64,000 bases of DNA. It comes from Gautieria morchelliformis (Eukaryota > Basidiomycota > Agaricomycetes > Gomphales > Gomphaceae). Each line of letters begins with the position of its first letter. The stretch's first letter is position 1. Positions 11,725 to 23,689 of this stretch are shown here, piece by piece. The DNA is taken from NCBI GenBank assembly GCA_015179125.1, contig WHVA01000591.1, positions 1 to 64,000 of the forward strand, read 5' to 3'. Made by a program: the position numbers and the translations under genes. The notes under the pieces are model-generated. The model searched no databases, was not told where the DNA came from, and worked only from the letters and a program-made list of their open reading frames with translations.

Positions 11725-11809
11725 ATGATCTGCCCGCAGCCTCCAGGGAGCTCGAACACTCGAGGGTGACTCGAGGGTGAGGCGGAAATAAGCTACGCAA
11801 AGGATCATT

Positions 11810-12112
11810 AGTATGTGCTGTCACAAGGTGGTTTCAGAACTTCTTGTCGTAAGGCCTAGAGGCTTGACTCTAGCCCCTGGGCCTCGGAGTGTGTTACGGA
11901 CCTTACGGCAACTGTAGTACCGTGTACTAAACAGGCCCACCGCCCAAGTATTGGCCCTATATAACCCGTTCATGCAAGTGAAGCCTCTGCTAAACACTCC
12001 TCCGGATTAGATTCAACCTCGACCAGCTGCAGCTGTAATTCTCATTACGGTACCGGCTTGTGAGCGCATTCCTTCAATTATGTAATGTCGCCGGCACCTT
12101 ATGTAATAACTA
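11810..12112. other. Upstream region of the Rrn5-like gene
   Basis: No open frame of note. A TATATAACCC stretch near 11958 could serve as a promoter element; nothing else is recognised. Confidence 0.3.
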
Positions 12113-14330
12113 ATGAACCAGCCTGAGCAAATATTGGATTCAAACAAAGTTCAACGTGTACACCTATCTCATTTCTTGGCCAATACCTCAAATCCGTGTC
12201 TCGAATCATACCCGGCTTCCTTTGTTGAACCCGGTGCATACTGGAGCGGTGCACAAAAGGACTCTTTCTTCAGGAGTCTCGCACGGCATTCTCGATGGAA
12301 ACCCGACCTTATAGCTGAAGACATTGGCGGAGATAAAAGCATGGCAGATGTCTGCTCGTATATCGAGCTACTGGAGCAGGGCTCTAGACGTGAATCTCCG
12401 AAGTCACGCAGCAGGGACGCGTATCCGACCGCCCATGAGGTTTCCGAGGAGTGGGTTGCTGTAGAGAATGCAGCAGCCGAAGCGCTCTGTGCAAAAGAGA
12501 CAGAGTGGCAAGAAACTGCTTTAAAACAAAGACGAGCCCGAGAGCGCAAAGAGTTGAAGAAAACCATGCGCATGGAGGTTATACGGGAGAGTCCTCCAGA
12601 AGGCGGCGAAGACCTTATGTCCGGACCACACAGCCTCAAACGCAAACGCCTGGCTTCAAACAAAGAGGACTCCGAAGTATGGTATGACCGTTACAAAGCT
12701 CGCAAGCGGGAACTTCGTGGTTTATGGAAACGCGAGGACATACTCTCAGTCTTGGATTCAAGATACTTGAAGACCATGGATAAAATGGTTCAAATACTGG
12801 AAAATTCGCAAGCGGATAAGGCTATAAAGGGAGGAAGCAAGCCAGATCTAGATGACAGTGGGAGAGACAACGGTTTGTCTCCGACATCACGTCGACGCCT
12901 CCAAAAGCGTCTTTGGGCACGTCGGAAGCGTGCTATAGAAAGCGGCCTACCTGTTTCTGAGGCATCGATGGAGATAGTTAGACTAAAGCGTGGACGAAAA
13001 CCAAAAGCGAAACCAGTAGATGATCAGGACCACGCGAAAGAAGACATACCAGAGACCTATGTAGGGGTGGATTTTCAGGGCGCCCCAGCGAAATTGCCTC
13101 ATCCACCTCCCAGCTTCGAATCCCAGCCCTCAGAGATCCAGGGTGATGCAGTGAACGAGTCCGGGGACAAAGACGGTGCTTCCGATGAATCGGAATCGGC
13201 TGCTAAAAGGAAACCCTATGGATGGGGGAAACTCGAGGCTCGACAAGTGTCTGGTGTGACGCTACGTACAGATGGAATGGATTTATTTCACATGGAGAAA
13301 TTTGCGAGCATCATGAGGTATGAACATTTCTGTTACACTCCAGCACCGAGCCTCACCGATTTTATGTTCCATGTCTAAGCTTTTTGAACCATGTTCATGG
13401 GCTCTCAAACGATGCTGATCATATCGACGAAGTAGCAGATTCCAGTAAGGAACTTACGACAATTTCGTATCCCCTCCTTCGACTTCTCCGTGCATGTGTG
13501 ATTCAGTTTGTCACTTGCCTAGTATCACACGTTGTCTTGCACAAGGACGTGGAAACTCGACAAAAGCGGCGAATTCATGATCTATTTCTGACGGGTGGAG
13601 CGGAAGAGGTAGATAATTTTTTTTTTCTTGTGTCTATTAATCGACATGTCTTTCACAGATCCGGGCGGAAAATGTCCGCGAATGCCTTCGGCACATGGAC
13701 AGAGAGACATCTACTAAACCATTTTTCACCGAGCTGAAGTGCATCGTAAAGAAAGCTATTGCGGCACACACGCAGTCTGAGGAAGAAACTGGTTCAGAAC
13801 CTGATGACCGAGATGGCTCTGACGAGACGGGATCGGCTGACGGTGGATCGAGTGATGTGGGTACGGATCACAATGTATCATCTACGGGGTTCGCCTCTGT
13901 TCGGTTCAACCGGTTGACCCAACACGCATTTCCGCCGCCCGGCGATGATTCACATGCCGCCGATCCGTTATTTTGGAATCCAGACGTATTGTCAATTTTT
14001 GGAGGGGAGAGGGGTTCCCTTCTCCCAGATGAGACGGACGAATCCGGGTTGCAGAAGGACTTGAGAGCAGAAGAAAAAGTCGAGGAGGCAGATCGTGAGG
14101 CAGCTCACAGATATGAACGTGAATTGTGGGAGGAAATTGGTGTTAAGCGAGTGGACCCGGAGGCGCCGGTGGTGGAGGTGGATGCCAAACAAACAAACGC
14201 TTTGCCGGAATGTATCGGAGTGCTGAGGCATTCGAACACTGAGGCGGAGCCGTCGCAATCGCTCAGATTCAGAAAGCCGGGTGGCACTGTAAAAAGTAGA
14301 GTATATATTGACAGTGATGAGGATGTCTGA
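12113..14330 (+). CDS. SANT/Myb-like nuclear protein, probable Rrn5-type Pol I upstream activation factor subunit
   Basis: Three exons: 12113-13317, 13380-13608 and 13659-14330, with introns of 62 and 50 nt; 2106 nt in total, or 701 residues. Residues about 40-90 form a degenerate SANT/Myb-like motif (YWSGAQKDSFFRSLARHSRW, then KPDLIAEDIGGDKSMADVCSYIELLE), which is the region shared by fungal Rrn5 proteins. Rrn5 is a subunit of the upstream activation factor that recruits RNA polymerase I to rDNA. A charged, Lys/Arg-rich middle part (RRRLQKRLWARRKRA near 265-285) follows, then a conserved MDLFHMEKFASIMR just before the first intron, and an acidic tail ending SDEDV. The family call rests on remembered pattern, so an unrelated SANT protein is possible. 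Confidence 0.65.
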
Positions 14331-14542
14331 ATGTGGGCTACGGCTAGGTGACGTCATCACCGTGGGACTTGAGTAACCGACCTACCAATGGATGGCCGAC
14401 AACACCTAGACCAACTACTGCGCGCCTGTCCATGTGGGCCATGTGGGACGTACAATACCCACGCCTCCCCTCTACTAGTTCCTCCTGTAAGGCTAGGAGG
14501 GTTAACGGCGTTTGATCACACAAGCTGAACCCCGGCAGACCC

Positions 14543-17500
14543 ATGGCGTTCCTGTTGACTCTATTCCAAGGACTGTTTTTCCGCCAGTTTTGGGCACTAT
14601 TCCGCAAGAATTGGATAGTTTTGTCAAAGCATAAGCTGGTGAGGGTGTTCCCAGCGTCATGCAAGGATTCTTGTCGATATCCATCTATTTGAACAGCTCA
14701 ATATCCTGCGGTGCTTCGTCCTTCCATTCGCTTATGGAATCTTCTTGGCGGTGGCGCAGGTGTTTCTCACCAAGCCTAACAATGTACGGGCCCTTGGGAA
14801 AAGGGAACACGGCTCATCACTGCTGATTTTCAATGTTACACATTGCAGTATGGCCTTGGTACACCCGCCCCCATCCTTGCCCTTGCCGACGTCTTTGACC
14901 CTACACTTGCGCTCGTATGGGCGGATGGCACGAACGCCTCCTCCAGCATTCATCCTTCCCCAGCAGACGTCATGTCTCTTGTAGTTCAATCACTTCGTCC
15001 AGAGCACAGATCATCAGTGCGTCAAGTCGCTTCCCCGGATGCAATCGCCTCGGCATGTCCGCAGAACTTCAATCTTTTCTCGGAATGCTTCGCTGCAGTT
15101 GCTTTCACCAACTTCCCCACCCCATCCAACTCGACCAACGTAACGGGCCTACCTCCAGGTGCACCCTCCCTGAGCGGTCCCTTAGATGCACCCCCGAATG
15201 GGACGGATGTGCTTCCTCCGGCGTCTTTGCTTAATTACACCATCCGCGGGGATGGGGGTCTTGGATTCATTGACGTTGTGAATCACAGGAGCGATTTCGA
15301 ACGCAGAATATTACCGTTACAATGGGCTGTTGATTCGGTAAGTGTTAAGGAGCGCCATGTTGGTACTTGGCTGCCCCACACCTCCGCATTTGTTTCGGGC
15401 CCGTGGTGCAATAACTGTCTGAACATTTGCATTTACTCTGCCTTCCAATGCTCGATACAGCGATTGTCTCAGCCGTTCGACTAATTGTTCTCGCGATTAG
15501 GCAATCATTCAGCTACAATCAGGAATGTCAACGCCGCCTCCCACACCATTGGAATGGCCCTTTTCCATGGAGACAAACCAGGAACAGGCATTAAAAATCA
15601 GGCTCAGTGCGCATTGTTCATTGCATGCTGTTGAATGGCCATTTCCCCCCCTCATTTTCATTTCGTCCCCTTGGCTCTGTCTTGGCTCTTCCCATTCCTT
15701 CATCCTCCCATATCTGACCCCTGTTGTCTTCAGGTTATATTCGTGGTCTCCGCACTCTCCTAGTCCTTGCACTTTTCATCAACTTCCTTGGCATTTCGTA
15801 CCACTTGCCGGGATCCTACGTGACCGAACGCAGCGCTGGCCTCACCTCACATTTGCGGGCCATGGGATTGAGGGATGCCCCACGCATCTTGTAAGAATCA
15901 GGTCTCGCTCTCCTGCCCTTTGAATTGATGGCGAGACACGGCAGGTCCTGGCATGCCTCCATTTCCCTCGCTTACTTTCCAGGCTGGATACTCACTGCTC
16001 TCCTCTGGCGGTTTCGAATTTTCGCGGGCACCAACGTTGGGATCATGATCGTTTTGCACCTCCTTACTGGGCAAGAACTTTCCCTTATACTCCTGACAAC
16101 GAGATTTAAAATATCATCTTAGGCTATCTCTCGGGTCGTATTCGTTCTTGATTGCACTCCCTTCTCTCCCGCCCTCGCTGTCGGCAGCAACATCGACCTT
16201 TCTAGCTGTAGTTTTGGCAGTGTTGGCCTTGGTGTTGTCGAACGCAAGCACGGGGGCGGCCAGCTTATTTGTCCTAATCTTCCCGCCCTCATTCTACGTC
16301 TTTGCCGTACGGTAAGGCAGCGCTCCTTTGTTTTCGCGGGTCTCCTCTGACGTGTGTGTGATGGCGCATTCATAGGGCTATGGCAGGCTTTGAAGTACAT
16401 CAGATTCCGACCTCCGTCTTGACTCCAGATCCGGACCATGGGTTGATGCTGTTGCCTCTAATTCTGGTTGCCTTGGTGAGTTCATATGCCTGACTTGGCA
16501 ACCAAACCATAGTCGTCTGATATTTTGACGTTCATCAATTTACTTCATGTAACTTCAAGGTTGATGTCTTCCTCTACCCCTTGATCGCTGTCTGGCTCGA
16601 ACGCCACTTCTATGATGCACATGATCCAACAGCACCATTCACGCGCTCGTGGTTCCGCCCTCGGCAGACACGTGGCCCTGCGACCACTTCTTCGTCCGAT
16701 GAAGTAAAGACAATTTCTGTTCCTGCTACAGAGCCACCAGCTATCGTGATAAAGCACCTTGTAAAAACATTCCCGCCATCGATGTTCTCAACATTTTTTC
16801 GTCCATGGCGCTGGTTTATTAAAGCTGGTGAATCTGATCCGGACGCTGTCACAGCGATTGCGGATCTCTCTTTCACTGTGCCACGAGGCGGAATATTTGT
16901 ATTGTTGGGGAGTAATGGGGCAGGGAAGAGTACGGCGTTGGGCGTATTAGCCGGTTTGATTGGGAGATCTGGTGGGTCTGTGGTCTTTCCCGAGGCAACC
17001 GCCACGGGCAAGCTGCTCGATAAGGAAGAAGGGGGTGAGGTGCAGTGGGAAGGCCCAAGTCGCCCCGCGAGCGGAGCGCTGGGAATCGTGCCTCAGAAGA
17101 ACGTTCTCTTCCCAGAGTTGACTTGCTTGCAGACGATGCAGTTGTGGAGTGCTATAAAACGCCCCACTGAGTACTACCCTTCCGATGCTCCCCCCCAGAG
17201 TCAGCGACCTGCACACGTGGAGCGAACTCCAGCAGAATTTGAACGTCTTCTCCAAGACTGTGGACTTGCGGGAAAGCTCCATGCAAATGCCGGGAGTTTG
17301 AGTGGTGGACAAAAGAGAAAACTCCAGTTGGCAATCGGGCTTGTTGGAGGGTCGGAGAGTGAGTTCTCACTCGGGGCGTTACTTGGATTTGGGTAGCTGA
17401 CATGTCTTTGGAATTAGTTGTCCTTGTGGATGAGTGTACATCAGGTGTCGATCCGCTTTCGAGACGGTCAATTTGGAGAACTTTGAGAGACGTCAAGGAT

Positions 17501-20500
17501 GAGCGCACGATTGTGTTCACGACGCATGTAAGCTGGACTCCGCTATCTCTCTTTCCTGTCTTTGAGCCTTCTATCACCAGTTTTTGGACGAGGCCGATCT
17601 TCTAGCGGATCACATCGCAATTCTTGCTGCACCGGGTAAACTTGTTGCGGAGGGGTCTCCGGTCGCTTTAAAGTCAAGGCTTGGAAAGGGATACACCCTT
17701 CATGTCTATTTCGAGAGGGAAAAACCGGACGAACACACTGCGGAAATCCTGCTGCGACAAATCCAGAAGCTCGCACCACTTACGGTTCTCTCTTCCTCGT
17801 CACCCAACGGGTCGGCGTACCGTCTGCATTCCAAGGATTCTAAGGTCGTCAAGGAAGTCCTTGAAATTATTCAGGCCGAGAAGGCAAAATTAGGCATTGC
17901 AAGCTACGAGATACACGGGACGGCCATTGAGGACATTTTTTTAGATCTGATGGCTGTGGAGGCAGAGTTAGAAAATGCTGAGACGCCAGAGAAAGCCGTG
18001 TCTCAGGCATCCTCGGATGCCCCAACAACCGCAGGCCCGCTAGACGGTAATGGACTTCAGCTCAATTCGGGACGCAAGAAAAGCCCACTCGCACAGTCAC
18101 TCACCATCTTTTACAAGCGGTGTCTCATCGTCCGACGTAGTTGGCTCTCTTCCTTGCTTACGATTCTCATTGCTGTTGCAGGGTCCTGCATCCCGCTGTT
18201 CTTCATGAAAAATCGCGCAGAAACGTGCACGACTACCTTTGTTCCTGCACTGAATGTGCCTCTATACTTAGGCAATTCTCCATACAGCAGTGTGCTCAGC
18301 TCGCAGTTACCTGGTGGGGAGGTAATCATCTCACCTCCCAACCTTGTGGCCACATTAGGCGTCAGCGCTGCTCAGATATCCGTCCGTGCAGTCCCCGATA
18401 ATAGCACATTCGTAAGCACTGTGCAACAGAATTTTCGAAATCTTTCCCTAGGTGGCGTCTCTATGGACTTGAACACAGGCAACACCCTTTTGGCATGGGA
18501 AGGGACACCGCCTGGTCTGACAGGACCTACATTGCTGAACCTGGCTTCAAATGTTTTGTACAACCGAGCACTAAATGTATCTGGACGGGCAGCCCAACAG
18601 CCCAGCATAATTGCCGCTAATTACCAATCTTTTCCTGCTGTGAATGCGGGGACCCTTGTTGCTTTGAAATGGGTAGCCTTCTTCGGAGCGACGATGGTGA
18701 GTCGGGTCCAGTATATGGCACAATCCCCTGACGTTATGAATCCCCAATGCCAGGGTGTATTTCCTGCGTTTTTTGCGTTATATGTGGCATTGGAGCGGCG
18801 ATCGTCTGTACAAGCGATGCAATTGTCCAATGGATTGACCAACCCTGCCGGTCTCTGGCTTGGTCACCTTCTATTTGATGGCATATTTTGTACTATCATA
18901 GCCACAGTCATCACCATCGTCTTCACAGTTGCGTCCAATCAGTTTCATGGTCTTGGATATTTCGTAGGTCTTTACAGTGTCACCACTGCAAACGTCACTC
19001 AACGACCATTTGCTTCATGTAGTGGCTTGTACTTGTCTTGTATGGCTTTGCCGCTGCGCTCTTCGCATACTGCGTTTCCCTGTTCACTACCTCGCCTCTC
19101 GCCGCATTCGCTGCTGTTGCAGGCTACCAAGTTATCATGTTCATTGTACGTACAGCTATTGATTCCAAGTTTCTGATTCCAAAGACCTCTCCTCCGTTCG
19201 CTTGCAGCTTTACCTGGCAGGGTATTTGTTGACAATCACGTACGCGAAGAATTCGCAAGCCGCAGGGATCATTACCATCATCAGTTCGTCTACCACACCT
19301 CTCCTTTGGCTAACTGCTCATAAAACCTTCAGATTTTACCGTGTCTCTGTGCTCCCCTGTGGCCAGTGTGGTACGATCCACTGTTACATTAAGCTTGTCC
19401 CTACTGATTCCCCTGAAGTTGCGGGCTGCGCTGGTTTCGGTCAACTTGTTCTCTCTCTTGTGCAGCAATAGCCAATTCTCCGCCACCTCGCTTGGTAGTA
19501 TAATGAAATACGGAGGTCCCATCACATACCTCATTGGTGACTGTGTGGTTCTCTTTGGCGTTCTAGTATACTTCGACTCTGGATCTGTGCTTCCTCGGTG
19601 GCTACAATTCACGCGACCTCCTTCTCGAGAAGTAGATAAGCCCCACGAAGGTCGTCCTGAAGCGAAAGACGTAACAGAGGAGACTCAGGCGGTCGAGACC
19701 TCGAACACAGACCTGCTACGTGTCTTGCATGTGTCCAAGACCTTCAATCGTTCACCATCGAAGGCAGTAGACAATGTAAGCTTTGGTGTATCCCCAGATA
19801 CGGTCTTTGCAATGCTGGGGCCTAATGGAGCTGGTAAGCTGCTATCGTCTAAAATCTGATCAAAGCTGCATTCATGAATGCTTGCTTTAGGCAAGACATC
19901 TACCTTTAATGTCATTCGCGGAGAGATATCTCCCGACTCAGGGGACGTTTTCATTAATGGATCTTCAATCATCTCGCATCCCAACACTGCTCGACTTTCT
20001 TTGGGTGTCTGTCCACAGTTTACAGCCATTGATCCACAGCTGACCGTTCGGCAACATTTGACCATTTACGGATTACTCAAAGGACTTCGACGGGGTCCCG
20101 AATTACACCAAAATGTTAACGCGCTTCTACAAGCCACAACGCTCAGTCAGTACGCTGATAGGTTAGCGAACAAGCTCTCTGGCGGCAACCAGAGGAAACT
20201 GTCCTTTGCGATTGCACTGATCGGTGCGCACCAGTGTCATCCACTTGAACGTGCTTTTAACTCAATGTTGGATTTTACCAGGAAACCCCACGGTGATCCT
20301 TATCGATGAATACTCTACAGGGATAGATGCTGCGACCAAACGTAGCATGTGGGTGACCTTTCGCCGCATGGCTGTCGGCAAGGCTGTAGTTATCACGACA
20401 CGTTGGTGGCCATTGTAGTGTCGCAATGGAGATGCTGAAACATCCACAGATTCCATGGAAGAAGCTTCAGCTCTTGCGAATAAAGTGGGAATCATCGCCG

Positions 20501-20974
20501 GCCGAATGTTGGGTAGGTACCATGGTAGTGCAATGGAACTGTATCCTCATCTGACATTTTGTAGCTATTGGCACCACCGAGGCACTAGCGGGGCGCTATG
20601 CACTCTACGAGGTCCACTTCCCAGCCCGGACGCGTGACGAGGTTGTGAAGGCCCAACAACTTATGGGGCGCATACCTGGTGCCCGGGTTGCGGAAGACGT
20701 AGCCACCCGGTTCGAAGTACCCATTCAGATGGGAGACTCGACTCGACCAGCCAGTCAAATGCAGCCGTCCTTGACGTTGGAAGGAGGAAACCTTTCATTA
20801 GCTCAACTCTTTGAGACCTTGAGCACGCAGAGTGACTTCCCTGAGTACACCGTGGAACGTATCAGCTTGGAAAGTGTGTTTCTTAAAGTGATTCGAGAGC
20901 ATAATATTCAAGAAGAGGATACCACTGCGCAGATGGGGCAACGACCAAACAAGAAAGCATGGAGGATTTGTTAG
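14543..20974 (+). CDS. ABCA-type full-length ABC transporter, 20 exons
   Basis: Predicted exons: 14543-14638, 14697-14783, 14849-15337, 15501-15606, 15734-15890, 15945-16070, 16123-16311, 16376-16475, 16560-17358, 17418-17527, 17581-18696, 18754-18963, 19023-19145, 19208-19283, 19333-19370, 19419-19833, 19891-20223, 20282-20401, 20450-20512, 20565-20974. They total 5163 nt, or 1720 residues, the normal ABCA size, with every phase closing. Layout is TMD1, NBD1, TMD2, NBD2. NBD1 has Walker A GSNGAGKST (about residue 567), Q-loop VPQKN, signature LSGGQKRK (about 697) and Walker B IVLVDE. NBD2 has GPNGAGKTS (about 1408), LSGGNQRK (about 1508) and VILIDE. Each half starts with the helix plus large lumenal/extracellular loop typical of the A subfamily, whose members move lipids. 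One intron (16071-16122) has a GC donor. The substrate is unknown. Confidence 0.9.
16071..16122 (+). other. GC-AG intron in the ABC transporter gene
   Basis: The intron starts GCAAGAAC and ends ATCATCTTAG. Removing these 52 nt joins HLLTG to LSLGSYSFLIALPS in frame, as the family needs; no GT donor nearby does this. Confidence 0.8.
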
Positions 20975-20979
20975 GTTTG

Positions 20980-22345
20980 GAGGACTATTGGACTATTGGA
21001 CTATCACATTATCTTTATCTGCATGAACAGTTTGATCACACCTTGTTTTGTATGGTTTTGTGATGATTTAGATATGTATATGTTGTTCAGGTGCAGACAA
21101 TATAGTACTACCTGATCTGGCATAACACATGGACTGATTATTATAAACAGAATACCTCAAGCAATCACCCAGCCTCCAACACCTACTCACTAATGTGCTG
21201 TTCATATCCTTAAACATGGATCAATAATAAATCCAGGTGATGACTTGGAAGGGCAAGCGACTCACAAGGATAAAATTGCCTAAGAGCTGCTGCGACGAAT
21301 GCATGGTTGTGGGAGTGGGGGAGAAAATCAATGTGAGTTAGCCATGTCACTACGTTGATCGACGTGATCATGGTCTTCACGGCAGTCCTCAATTGGAAGA
21401 CATGGTTTTCACCCATGTGCGGATCTTTCTCACCAGGCTGACAGGTTTAATTTGCTCGATGGGCACTCACTCATCAGTTGACCCTGGCGCGACTCGAATG
21501 GCCGAGTGTGTACGTACGTGCTCCAGCTCATATTGCGAGTGATTCTCGATATTTCAAGGCAATCGGCGAGACTTAGCGATTGAAAGGGATACGCAGCCAG
21601 TTCAATTCATGCATAGCTGCAGCCTGCCTGCCTACCGGAGTACAGGGAACCGAGTAACTTAACCCGCCACGCCGTATGTGCAAGGAATTACAGGAAACAT
21701 ACCTGTGTTTGGTTAGGGAGAGCGGATTACGAAAACGTGCAAAAGACGTGTTTGTCTTAAAGCAGCGGTCCAATAGAGATCTTGAAGCTTGATGTGCCAA
21801 TTCCTGTGCAGGATGCTATGCGGCGAGCTAGTAATAGTACGCATAAGTAATCCAGCTGAGACCGAGGCTGAGGCGTATCATGCCATGTGTAAACCTGGCA
21901 CCCTGCTATTCTTTCCCATTCACATTATGCGACTTAGAAGATTGCTGTACCGCTTGGGTACGGCGCTACGCGGCCATATGATATTACTTACTATACATGG
22001 CATGACTCGTCAGGAACCTAGCTTGGAAAATAGTATATACTATTACAGACAATTCGTACGACGATACTTAACTCACGACGTACGAACAAGTTGAAAGGAG
22101 AAGGCGATCAAGGGGCCGATAACGAAACTGGACACCAAGGGAAATGAATCCCAACGTACCGGCGACTCGAAATGAAGTGATTTGCGCGGCAGACGGCAGT
22201 TTCTCCCGTTATAGGTACCAACACGTGTTTTCCACGTTTTCATCATCCGGGGAGCGTCTGTTGCACGAGGTTCAAAGAGTCGACAACCTCGAGGCTGCTG
22301 GTCAATACGTTCAATATCTTTTATAACAAGCAAATACTCTCTCAA
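20980..22345. other. Intergenic, no gene recognised
   Basis: No supported gene. A small open frame at 22144-22326 lies just before the next gene but has no motif; it could be leader sequence. Confidence 0.4.
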
Positions 22346-23685
22346 ATGCTCTATCATCTGCTGAACCAGGTTCACCGCTTTATCAACAAAGTCTACTACT
22401 CCCTATTCATGGACGACCGTCGGAATCGACCTCCCGTCTTGTTCAATAATGACACCCCGACACCTTTGACTATACAAGCAGCCATGCTCCATCCCCTTTT
22501 GCCAAACGAGGTCAACGTCGCTGTGGTTGAAGTGCAATTCAGAAAGATGTCGTCACGACCATATCATGAATTTCTGATCTTCAAAGTTGAGGATCCCCAT
22601 TATTTTCACGCCGGAATCATCGTGGTAGACCGATACGTAGGGGAAGTTAGTGATGACGAGTTATGGCGCCGTGCCATCCCTGCCGACAGCGACGATCCGG
22701 AGCTGAGATATTTGACCACCCCCCTTCTACCTACCGCGAGAATACTATTATCGATAGGCCCCCTCCAAGTGTAGCCGGCCAGGGTCTACTTTCACTTTCG
22801 AGCGCGGCTGCGAGCTCGTCTTCAATCGCTGCGTCAATCGCTGCTTCGAGCGCGGCTTCGAACGCGGCTTCCGAACAATCAATGGCAGGTTCAATGAAAT
22901 TGGCGTCTTCAGTGATCCCTGACAAACCTGCGCTGGACCGTCTTACGTTTGTCAACTTACCCATTGAACGTTATGTGAAGGAGAATAGGAAGGGCAGTTT
23001 TGTATGCAAGAGATTCACGGGTGGGACGCGGAGACTCACCGTGGCCGAACTACTGATTTTGGTCCACGCCGTTCATCAGCAAAATCGATCGTACCATCTC
23101 CTGCAATACCAGTGTTATTGGTTTGCGGAAGTACTCTATAATGCCGCGATGGAGAGGTGCGGTCAAGTAGATGAGACGATTCGAAAGTCTGCCATGTCAC
23201 CAGGCAATTTCGGGATCGTGCAGGTCATACGCCACAGGTCTTCCACGCACCGGGAGGTAATTCAGAGGCATGAGGAGGCGTGGGTGACCGCCAACCAGAG
23301 ACTTGAGGCTCTAGCCCTCGTGAGTTTTGACTTTGACTTTGTATGTGTTCGTTTGTCTGAAGGACAGGTTACGAAACAGTATAATCAAACTTTGCAACAA
23401 GAAAGACAAGGCCGGCGGAAGGCTGAGGCTGTCGCGCAGAAGGCTGAAGCTGTCGCGCAGAATCAAGCACGGGCTAGGCAGAAGGCTGAGGCTGTCGCGC
23501 AGAAGGCTGAGGCTGTCGCGCAGAAGGCTGAGGCTGTCGCGCAGAAGGCTGAGGCTGTCGCGCAGAAGGCTGAGGCTGTCGCAGAGAATGAAGCACGGGC
23601 TAGGCAGAAGGCTGAGGAGGAAAATGAAGAGTTGAAACGGCTGCTCCAGGTGTACAAGGGCAATGGCACTTCATCGGGTCGTTAA
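22346..23685 (+). CDS. Unrecognised basidiomycete protein: possible permuted papain-like core plus heptad coiled coil
   Basis: Two adjacent frames are joined best by a 44-nt intron (22646-22689, GTTAGTGATG...CCGACAG); a second, in-frame 48-nt intron is likely at 23320-23367. Exons 22346-22645, 22690-23319 and 23368-23685 give 415 residues. The N-terminal part has YHEFLIFKV followed by a beta-rich stretch, and about 150 residues later HLLQYQCYWFAEVLYNA. A His-strand followed later by a Cys at a helix start is the order of catalytic residues in circularly permuted papain-like (LRAT/PPPDE/NlpC) folds; this is inference only. A low-complexity Ser/Ala linker (about residues 120-150) separates the two. 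The C-terminus is a run of KAEAVAQ heptads, predicted to form a long coiled coil. If the first intron is wrong, the gene would be frameshifted. Confidence 0.55.
23416..23637 (+). repeat. 21-bp minisatellite encoding KAEAVAQ heptads
   Basis: The unit CAGAAGGCTGAGGCTGTCGCG is repeated in phase with the reading frame, mostly perfectly, with two variant units (AAxxAAGCACGGGCTAGG, coding NxARARQ) set among them. There are nine heptads before the terminal KAEEENEELKRLLQ leucine-containing segment. The unit equals seven codons, one coiled-coil heptad, so copy changes keep frame and register. Confidence 0.9.
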
Positions 23686-23689
23686 TGAG

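Noticed and set aside
18697-18753. In-frame peptide VSRVQYMAQSPDVMNPQCQ within the transporter
   Set aside because: It is bounded by GTGAGTCG and CAATGCCAG and is 57 nt long; best read as an intron that happens to be open, although retention cannot be excluded.
23327-23669. Other-frame open readings across the heptad repeat (RLRLSRR... and ATASAFCATASAF...)
   Set aside because: Again a repeat unit divisible by three; only the KAEAVAQ frame continues into sensible protein on both sides.
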